Assembly (NCBI GenBank): GCA_016871135.1
Contig: VFZQ01000003.1
Span: 1 to 32,954 of the forward strand
Length of the DNA stretch: 32,954 nt
Direction: 5' to 3'
Source of the DNA: Acidobacteriota bacterium
GTDB taxonomy: Bacteria > Acidobacteriota > Terriglobia > Bryobacterales > Bryobacteraceae
The position numbers and the translations under genes were made by a program. Position 1 is the first letter of the stretch; every line of letters starts with the position of its first letter. The notes under the pieces were generated by a model. That model saw nothing but the letters and a program-made list of their open reading frames with translations, was not told the DNA's origin and ran no database searches. Of the stretch, positions 26,936-32,954 are shown one piece after another.

Positions 26936-27867
26936 TTGGTCGATGGTGAGAAAGAGCTTGCCCGTTGGAAAAAACAGGTTCCAGCCATTCTCCAGATTTG
27001 TAGGATGATTGCAATTGCTGACTGCTGCGGGGCCCGCCGGCTACGAAAAAGAACGCGGGGAACGACTCCAACGACAACGACCGCCGCAACGACCCGCCGC
27101 GCAAACGGCGAGAAGTGCTTCGACACGTATTTAAGAAGGCTAGCATACCAAACGTTCATCCGCTCGCCAAAGTCAATCTTTTGAACGGAATGGCCACCCA
27201 AATGTGTGGCCTTGGCTACCGGATCGTACTGAATAGTACCCCCGGCGGCGAGAATCCTTTTACAAAAGTCAACATCTTCGAACCAGACAGGATGAAAGCG
27301 CTCGTCGAACCCGCCCAGCGACTCCCAGACCTCCCGTCGAAACAGCAGAAACGCCGCTGCCGGCTGCTCGACCGTCCTCGCAACAAGGAGATCCGCATCC
27401 AGGCAGCGATACCGACGATTGACAGGGTTGGCCGGCCAGATTCGGTTTATCCCCAGCACTTCAAATGCCAATGCGGCTGGCGTCGGCAAGTTGCGGTAGG
27501 TGAAGCCCTTCTGCGGAGATTTGTCCTCGGCGACAAGCATTCCGGCGGCGGCCATGTGTCCTTCTTCCCCGACCGCCCGTTCCAACGCCTCAATACTGGT
27601 CGTCAGCCGGGCGTCGGGATTGAGCAGTAAGACATATGGCGTATCGACCGCCCGGACGCCTTGATTTACGCCTCCAGCGAAACCGGCATTTGCCGAATTG
27701 CGAACCACCGTCACCTCTTTGCGCTTGGGAATCCGGCCAACCGTGTCATCCACCGATCCGTTGTCAATCACCCTGACGACGATTTCAGCGGCCAGACACG
27801 ACTCGACCGCATCCCGAATGTACTCCTCGGAGTTGTAGGTCACGATCACGGCCGTGGTCTGTGTCAT
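26926..27867 (-). CDS. Family 2 glycosyltransferase
   Basis: MTQTTAVIVTYNSEEYIRDAVESCLAAEIVVRVIDNGSVDDTV...VLLLNPDARLTTSIEALERAV...FDERFHPVWFEDVDFCKRILAAGG. Start set at 27867 (TACAAG box 7 nt upstream). Confidence 0.9.
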   Translation of the reverse strand: MTQTTAVIVTYNSEEYIRDAVESCLAAEIVVRVIDNGSVDDTVGRIPKRKEVTVVRNSANAGFAGGVNQGVRAVDTPYVLLLNPDARLTTSIEALERAVGEEGHMAAAGMLVAEDKSPQKGFTYRNLPTPAALAFEVLGINRIWPANPVNRRYRCLDADLLVARTVEQPAAAFLLFRREVWESLGGFDERFHPVWFEDVDFCKRILAAGGTIQYDPVAKATHLGGHSVQKIDFGERMNVWYASLLKYVSKHFSPFARRVVAAVVVVGVVPRVLFRSRRAPQQSAIAIILQIWRMAGTCFFQRASSFSPSTKWL

Positions 27868-27874
27868 GGGACTT

Positions 27875-27880
27875 CTTGTA
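27875..27880 (-). promoter_or_regulatory. -10-like TACAAG, 7 nt before ATG 27867
   Basis: TACAAG-aagtccc-ATG. Confidence 0.4.
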
Positions 27881-27917
27881 AGGTTTACCACCTACTCGGT
27901 CGCCAGACCGGGAAATT

Positions 27918-28604
27918 CTACCGGCGACGGCCCGGCGCGAAGCGTTTCTTAACCAGAAACCAAAGATTATGGAAGCCATCCCGCCACGGGTTGAGCTTGA
28001 TCTCCCCAAGCCGGGAGGAGTAAAGAATCGAAATTTCAGAAAAACGAACGTTTGAATGACGAAGCGCCTCGATCTTGATCTCCTCCGAAAAGGCCATTCC
28101 GTCACTCTCCAGCACGAAGTCATCGAGAATCGCCCGCTTAAACACCCACATGCCGGATTGCGAATCGCGCACCCAACGGAAATACAGAACGCTCATCGCC
28201 AACGAAAGCACAAAGTTGCCGAACTTGTGCTTGAAGCTCATGGCTTCCCGGTCTCGGACCGGGAACCGCGACGCATTGAGGAAATCGACCTCCAGGTGCA
28301 GGTAGGCTTCAATCAGGTAGGAGATGGCGTCGGGCGGGTAGGAGTGGTCGCCGTCGAGCGTGACGATGATGTCGCCGGTGGCGGCGGCGAACCCGCGTTT
28401 GTAAGCCCGCCCATAGCCCCGGACATTCTCGCGGATGACAGTCGCGCCGAAGCCTTTGGCCACATCCGCCGTGCGGTCGGTCGAGCCGTTGTCGACGACG
28501 ATCACATCATCGACGAATTCGGGCATGCGGCGCAGCACCTTTTCGATGCCCTGCTCTTCGTTCAGGCACGGGATGATCACCGTGATGCGGAGATCTTTGT
28601 ACAA
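27918..28604 (-). CDS. Family 2 glycosyltransferase (dolichyl-phosphate-mannose-synthase-like)
   Basis: YKDLRITVIIPCLNEEQGIEKVLRRMPEFVDDVIVVDNGSTDRTADVAKGFGATVIRE...GYGRAYKRGFAAATGDIIVTLDGDHSYPPDAI. TTG start with TACAAT 6 nt upstream. Confidence 0.92.
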   Translation of the reverse strand: MYKDLRITVIIPCLNEEQGIEKVLRRMPEFVDDVIVVDNGSTDRTADVAKGFGATVIRENVRGYGRAYKRGFAAATGDIIVTLDGDHSYPPDAISYLIEAYLHLEVDFLNASRFPVRDREAMSFKHKFGNFVLSLAMSVLYFRWVRDSQSGMWVFKRAILDDFVLESDGMAFSEEIKIEALRHSNVRFSEISILYSSRLGEIKLNPWRDGFHNLWFLVKKRFAPGRRR

Positions 28605-28610
28605 GATGAC

Positions 28611-28616
28611 ATTGTA
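28611..28616 (-). promoter_or_regulatory. -10-like TACAAT, 6 nt before TTG 28604
   Basis: TACAAT-gtcatc-TTG. Confidence 0.58.
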
Positions 28617-28622
28617 GCTGGG

Positions 28623-29990
28623 TTAGTCAACCCGCGCGGCGGCCGCGTAGTCGTTCGGCGCGATCCAACCGGGGTGCGGCCGAACCGAAGACACAATATC
28701 GCCGTCCGGATGCACCGCGCGCCAGTTGTCGAGGACCTCGGCGAGTTCCTTGACCTTCGCCGGATATTGATCCGCGATGTCTGATTTCTCGCCAGGATCG
28801 GCGGATAAGTTGAAGAGATGATGGGCGAGCTTTGTGTTCCCCTCTTCAACGATCCGCACAAGCTTCCAATCACGGTGCAGCACCGCAAACCGGTAGTCGG
28901 CGCGTTCGTTGGATTTGACCGCGAATACAAGGGGCTCACGCTCTACGACAGTTGCACCCGAAAGCTGCGGCCAGAGGTTCTTGCCGTCGAGCGGTTTCTT
29001 GCCCGCGGGATCGACACCCACCGCCCCGGCCAGCGTCGGAAAGATGTCGGTCGCGTGCATCACCTGCGCGGAACGCCTGCCCTTTGGCAGCTTACCCGGC
29101 CAGCGAATCGCAGCGGGAACGTGTATGCCGCCTTCGAACGTCGTTCCCTTCGCGCCTCGGAACGGGCCGTTGCTCGCGCCCTGCGCCAAAGGCCCGCCGT
29201 TGTCGCTCATGAACATCACGATCGTGTCGTTGACAAGGTTCTGTTTGTCGAGGTATTCGAGCACCCGGCCCACGCTTGTATCCATCACATCAATCGCGCC
29301 GGCCAGGATCCGCAGCTTGTCCTGCTTGCGGTCGCGATACTTAAACAACACCTCGTCCGGCGCCGACAGTGGTGTGTGCACCGCGTTGAACGGGAAATAC
29401 AAAAAGAATGGCCTGGACGTATCGCGCGCCGCGAGCCAGCGCAGAGCCTCATCGGCCAGCAACGTTGTCGCATAGCCGTCTTCGTCCACCGATTTCCCGT
29501 TCCGTTGCCAATCCAGCCCGCCCATGAACTTGTGCGAAAAGTAGTGAATCTCGGCGTTCACGCAGCCGTAGAAATGATCGAACCCGCGGGCGTTCGGCAA
29601 TAGCTTGCGATGCGCGTGCCCAAGGTGCCACTTGCCGATGCACGCCGTCTGATAACCGGCCGATTGCAACGTCTGCGGCAGCAGATGTTCGTCGAGCGGA
29701 ATGCCGTTCGGCGACCACGCCCGAATCACGTTGTAGACCATGCCAAATCGCACGGGCATGCGTCCGGTGAGCAACGCCGCGCGAGTCGGCGTGCAGTACG
29801 GATAGGTATAACAACGGGTGAGCTCGAGGCCCTCGCGTGCGATGCGATCGATGTTCGGCGTGGGCGTTGCGCCGCCGTGGAAACCAACATCGCCCCAACC
29901 AAGATCGTCGGCTAGAAAGAGGACGATATTCGGCCTGCGCGAGGCGGGCGCCTGCGCGGCAAGGGCGACGGCGAAGCTGCGTCGAGTCAT
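28623..29990 (-). CDS. Type I sulfatase (FGE-type Cys motif)
   Basis: RRPNIVLFLADDLGWGDVGFHGGATPTPNIDRIAREGLELTRCYTYPYCTPTRAALLTGRMPVR (CxPxR sulfatase motif), CIGKWHLG, FMSDNGGP. Start corrected to 29990. Confidence 0.93.
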   Translation of the reverse strand: MTRRSFAVALAAQAPASRRPNIVLFLADDLGWGDVGFHGGATPTPNIDRIAREGLELTRCYTYPYCTPTRAALLTGRMPVRFGMVYNVIRAWSPNGIPLDEHLLPQTLQSAGYQTACIGKWHLGHAHRKLLPNARGFDHFYGCVNAEIHYFSHKFMGGLDWQRNGKSVDEDGYATTLLADEALRWLAARDTSRPFFLYFPFNAVHTPLSAPDEVLFKYRDRKQDKLRILAGAIDVMDTSVGRVLEYLDKQNLVNDTIVMFMSDNGGPLAQGASNGPFRGAKGTTFEGGIHVPAAIRWPGKLPKGRRSAQVMHATDIFPTLAGAVGVDPAGKKPLDGKNLWPQLSGATVVEREPLVFAVKSNERADYRFAVLHRDWKLVRIVEEGNTKLAHHLFNLSADPGEKSDIADQYPAKVKELAEVLDNWRAVHPDGDIVSSVRPHPGWIAPNDYAAAARVD

Positions 29991-30023
29991 CACCTTGTTC
30001 CCATGGTAAACCGCGCACATGCG

Positions 30024-30029
30024 TACAAT
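30024..30029 (+). promoter_or_regulatory. -10-like TACAAT, 6 nt before GTG 30036
   Basis: TACAAT-gaggac-GTG. Confidence 0.6.
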
Positions 30030-30035
30030 GAGGAC

Positions 30036-30524
30036 GTGAAACGAATTCTCTTTGCCGCGGCCTTACTGCTTCCCGCCGCCGAACCGGAAGCGCGCAACGT
30101 AAAGACAGTCTACCTCCTCAAGATGACCGCCGGCCTGGATCAGTATCTGGCCAATGAGCTTACGACAGGCAATGTGTATGCAGTGACCACCGATCCGCAG
30201 CGCGCCGATGCGTTGTTCACCGACTCGGTGGGCGAAGCGTTTGAAAAGCGAATCGCCGAACTCTACCCGCCTCCGGCCCCGAAGAAAGACGAGAAGGAAA
30301 AAACCGAGACGGCGTCAACGGACCAGGTCGTGCGCCTCGGAACTTCGACCTGGAGCCGCGGCCACGGAACGGTATTTCTAGTTGACCGCAAAACGCGCAA
30401 CGTGTTGTGGTCGATGCACCGCACGACCAAGAACACGCAGCGCGCCCAGATGGTGGAGCAAGCGAAAAAGATCGCGGCACAACTCAAGAAAGATCTTGGA
30501 ATGACGCCGCAGGGAGCGAAATAA
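30036..30524 (+). CDS. Secreted hypothetical protein
   Basis: GTG 30036: MKRILFAAALLLPAAEPEARNVKTVYLLKMTAGLDQYLANELTTGNVYAVTTDPQRADALFTD...LGTSTWSRGHGTVFLVDRKTRNVLWSMHRTTKN. TACAAT box 6 nt upstream. Ends in TAATG overlap with next ORF. Confidence 0.7.
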   Translation: MKRILFAAALLLPAAEPEARNVKTVYLLKMTAGLDQYLANELTTGNVYAVTTDPQRADALFTDSVGEAFEKRIAELYPPPAPKKDEKEKTETASTDQVVRLGTSTWSRGHGTVFLVDRKTRNVLWSMHRTTKNTQRAQMVEQAKKIAAQLKKDLGMTPQGAK

Positions 30525-30913
30525 TGAAAACGATTCTGATGGGTCTCGCGTTCGCCGCTGCCTTGTTGGCGGGCGATATTCGTTCGGGCGGCTCGTTGGT
30601 CGGGCGCGTGGAGTCTGATGGAACGGTTCGGCTGCGAGGGTCGATTGTCGGGAAGTTTGAGAGCGGCGGTTCGATTCGGGTGAAGGGGTCGCTGGCCGGC
30701 CAGATCGAATCGAGCGGCCACATTCGTAAGAACGGATCGCTGGTGGGTCGCGTGGAATCGGACGGCACGGTTCGATCGAACGGCTCGATTGTGGGCAAAG
30801 TCGAAAGCGGCGGTACGGTACGCAAGGGCGGTTCAATTGTCGGAAGCGTGGAAGGCGTGGCAAAAGAACTGGCCGCGGTGATCTTCTTCTGGGACTTCTT
30901 CGACGTTCCCTAA
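30524..30913 (+). CDS. Small secreted repeat protein with ~5.5 tandem 16-aa units
   Basis: MKTILMGLAFAAALLAGDIRSG then GSLVGRVESDGTVRLR / GSIVGKFESGGSIRVK / GSLAGQIESSGHIRKN / GSLVGRVESDGTVRSN / GSIVGKVESGGTVRKG / GSIVGSVEG. Start corrected to 30524. Confidence 0.8.
   Translation: MKTILMGLAFAAALLAGDIRSGGSLVGRVESDGTVRLRGSIVGKFESGGSIRVKGSLAGQIESSGHIRKNGSLVGRVESDGTVRSNGSIVGKVESGGTVRKGGSIVGSVEGVAKELAAVIFFWDFFDVP
30590..30856 (+). repeat. 48-nt (16-codon) tandem coding repeats
   Basis: Period of 16 residues visible in the translation; about 5 full units plus a partial one. Confidence 0.8.
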
Positions 30914-31046
30914 AACACCCCAAGCGCGTCGGCGGGACCCGGACTGGCCGCATCCTCGTTGGTGCGGATGCGAATGCCCTGATTCCGGCACGGCGCGAGC
31001 TACCGTTCGTTCACCAGACAATTGACGGCGCCGATTCGGTTGGTCC

Positions 31047-32327
31047 TCACGGCCGCTTAATCTTATACAGGCTCTGCGCGCCGCGAATGTAGAGCGCGTC
31101 CGCACCGATAGCGGGCGTCGCCATGATCATCTCGCTGATCGTATTCTTGTGCAGTAACTTGTACTCCGCGCCCGCGCCAATGACGAAGGTATCGCCATCC
31201 TCGCTGGCGGCGTATAGCTTGCCGCGAGACGCCCACGGCGAAGCCGTGAACGCCGCGGCGGCGGGATCAATGCGCTGTTTGCCGTAAAGTTCTTTGCCCG
31301 TCCGCGCGTCGTGCGCCGTGAAGAAACCCCGGTCCATCAGCGTGTAGTAATTGTCGCCGTAGATGATCGGCGACGGATTGTACGGTCCGGCTTGCGGCAA
31401 CTTCCACGCGATGTGCGCCTCGCCCAGCGCTCCCTTCGCGCCCGGCTTGACGACAAAAACCGGCCGGTTCTGATCTCCCACGTAGCCCGAAGTCAAATAG
31501 AGGAGTCCGAACCGTTCGAGCGGCGTCGGAATCGCGATCGTGCTCATACCGCCGAACTCCCAAACGACTTTGCCGTCGAGGTCGTACGACCTGTTCTTCA
31601 CTGTGCCCGTTGTGACGATTTCAGTCTTTCCATCGTGTTGCCAGATGAAAGGCGTCGACCAGTTGGACTTCTCATCGGAGCGATCCGCCTTCCAAATGAC
31701 CTTGCCCGTCTTGGCGTCGACAGAAAGAAGCTGGCTCGAGTCGTCGTTATCTTTGAGAATGTACAAGCGGCCCTGATGAAGAACCGGCGAGGCCGCCGTG
31801 CCCCAGCCATACCGCGTGTTGTTGGCGTCAAGCGGGAGTGTCCAGGCGATCTTGCCGTCTTTCGTCAGCGCCCACAGACCGTTGTTGCCGAACAGCGCGT
31901 AGACCATGTTCCCGTCGGTCACGGGCGTCTCCGATGCGAAGCTGTTCTTCAAGTGGCGCGACTGCGGCGGCACTCCCTTCCACACTTCGCGCTCCCACAC
32001 AACCTTGCCCGTCTTGGCGTCGAGCGCCATGACAAGCAACCGGTGTTCGTCGGTTACCTTGCCGCGATTACCTCCAAAGTAAAGGCCCTTCTTGGGCGGT
32101 TCGATGTCGCCCTTCGAAATAGCGGTGGTGAGATAGATTCGATCGCCCCACAACACCGGCGACGACCAGGCCATGCCGGGGATCGGCGTCTTCCAGGCGA
32201 CGTTTTCGGTTTCGCTCCAACGCTCGGGGAAAGTCGAGTAGTCGGCCAAGCCGGCGGCGCCGGGTCCTCGGAACTGCGGCCAATTCTGCGCGACCAGCGC
32301 GGCGGTTAGAAATAGTGTGCGGTACAC
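31047..32327 (-). CDS. PQQ-binding-like beta-propeller repeat protein, secreted
   Basis: VYRTLFLTAALVAQNWPQFRGPGAAGLAD...NVAWKTPIPGMAWSSPVLWGDRIYLTTA...VMALDAKTGKVVWERE...LLSVDAKTGKVIWKADRSD. GTG start. Confidence 0.9.
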   Translation of the reverse strand: MYRTLFLTAALVAQNWPQFRGPGAAGLADYSTFPERWSETENVAWKTPIPGMAWSSPVLWGDRIYLTTAISKGDIEPPKKGLYFGGNRGKVTDEHRLLVMALDAKTGKVVWEREVWKGVPPQSRHLKNSFASETPVTDGNMVYALFGNNGLWALTKDGKIAWTLPLDANNTRYGWGTAASPVLHQGRLYILKDNDDSSQLLSVDAKTGKVIWKADRSDEKSNWSTPFIWQHDGKTEIVTTGTVKNRSYDLDGKVVWEFGGMSTIAIPTPLERFGLLYLTSGYVGDQNRPVFVVKPGAKGALGEAHIAWKLPQAGPYNPSPIIYGDNYYTLMDRGFFTAHDARTGKELYGKQRIDPAAAAFTASPWASRGKLYAASEDGDTFVIGAGAEYKLLHKNTISEMIMATPAIGADALYIRGAQSLYKIKRP

Positions 32328-32329
32328 GC

Positions 32330-32339
32330 AATAATGATC
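32330..32339. promoter_or_regulatory. Overlapping -10-like boxes of PQQ-propeller (-, GATCAT) and TPR (+, AATAAT) genes
   Basis: 14-bp intergenic GCAATAATGATCTC: plus AATAAT (32330-32335) N6 ATG; minus GATCAT (32339-32334) N6 GTG. Confidence 0.42.
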
Positions 32340-32341
32340 TC

Positions 32342-32878
32342 ATGTGGCTGCTGTTCCAGGTGGCGGCGGCAATGCCGCTTTTGCAGGAGGGGCGTTTCGA
32401 GGATGCCCGCGCGCCGCTGGTCCTGGCTTGTAAGCAGGGCGAGGCGAACGGTTGCTACCTGCTCGGCCGGACGCTATACACACTCGAAAAATACGACGCT
32501 GCGCTGGCAACGTTACTGCCGCTGCGGGCGACGGATAAAGATCCATGGCGGGTCGATGATGCGATTGCGCTGGTGTACGAGGGCCTACGCAGACCCGCCG
32601 AAGCCGATAAGTATTTTCAAACGGCGATCACCGGCCGCGCGCCGGATCCGAGGTATCACTACGGGCGATTTCTAATTCGCGAAGGACACGCCGAGAAAGC
32701 TGTCGCAGTGCTCGCCGCGTCCGCGAAGGAATTCCCCAAACACGAACTCACGCGGTTCGAACTAGGCCGCGCGTATTCTCAACTCGGGCGCCTTCAGGAA
32801 GCGGAGATACAACTGGCGCTGGCGCCGTCGCTGGACGAAGCGCGCCGATTGCTTATCAAAGTTCGAGCTAGAAAATGA
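32342..32878 (+). CDS. TPR-repeat protein
   Basis: MWLLFQVAAAMPLLQEGRFEDARAPLVLACKQGEANGCYLLGRTLYTLEKYDAALATLLPL...HELTRFELGRAYSQLGRLQEAEIQLALAPSLDEARRLL: TPR helices. Start corrected to 32342. Confidence 0.78.
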   Translation: MWLLFQVAAAMPLLQEGRFEDARAPLVLACKQGEANGCYLLGRTLYTLEKYDAALATLLPLRATDKDPWRVDDAIALVYEGLRRPAEADKYFQTAITGRAPDPRYHYGRFLIREGHAEKAVAVLAASAKEFPKHELTRFELGRAYSQLGRLQEAEIQLALAPSLDEARRLLIKVRARK

Positions 32879-32954
32879 CTACGAAGCCGCGGCCTTTTTG
32901 CGCGTCGTCTTCTTTTTCTTATCCGGCGCCTGCCGGTCGCTCTTCTTCAGGTTC
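32879..32954 (-). CDS. C-terminal end of a protein with Lys-rich tail (partial)
   Basis: Minus-strand translation NLKKSDRQAPDKKKKTTRKKAAAS* with stop at 32881-32879, abutting the TPR gene stop. No N-terminus in window. Confidence 0.45.
   Translation of the reverse strand, partial: NLKKSDRQAPDKKKKTTRKKAAAS

Noticed and set aside
31311-32309. 332-aa plus ORF
   Set aside because: Antisense to the PQQ beta-propeller gene.
1-32954. tRNA, rRNA or CRISPR
   Set aside because: No cloverleaf-like segment, rRNA signature or regularly spaced direct repeats were seen by eye; a tRNAscan/Infernal run would be decisive.

Overview
High-GC window with Acidobacteriota (Bryobacterales/Solibacter-like) character. 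This lineage is an inference from gene content, not a search. Coding density is high and there are about 30 credible CDSs. No rRNA, tRNA or CRISPR was seen. Left to right: a truncated terminase-like ATPase ORF (-), a Phd/VapC-type toxin-antitoxin pair, a large secreted BNR/Asp-box beta-propeller protein (-), two small membrane proteins, an M2 (ACE-like) metallopeptidase, a LysM-type protein (-) with a structured leader, a PSD1/DUF1549/DUF1553 + DUF1501 pair, an ECF sigma/anti-sigma pair (-) divergent from a TonB-dependent receptor, a secreted Gly/Cys-rich protein (-), a tight four-gene operon (xylose-isomerase-like TIM barrel, Cys-rich protein, CbiX-like, FNR-like) (-), a DinG-like helicase + QueD, a ferredoxin and a cytochrome c (-), a fused TIGR04282/DUF2064-GNAT protein, a glycosyltransferase cluster (-), a sulfatase (-), a two-gene operon ending in a small 16-aa-repeat secreted protein, a PQQ-type beta-propeller protein (-) and a TPR protein. 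The observations I rate highest are: (1) a recurrent -10-like hexamer (mostly TACAAT or close variants) 6-8 nt upstream of many start codons, suggesting widespread leaderless transcription; (2) a perfect palindrome in the 48-bp sigma/TonB-receptor intergenic region that gives a mirror-symmetric divergent promoter; (3) an anti-sigma factor whose extracytoplasmic domain looks like an HNH-type 'DHLIP.LGG..DI.NLWPQP' domain with the motif His changed to Tyr; (4) a mini repeat protein of 16-aa units; (5) divergent gene pairs separated by only 14-23 bp with overlapping -10 boxes.
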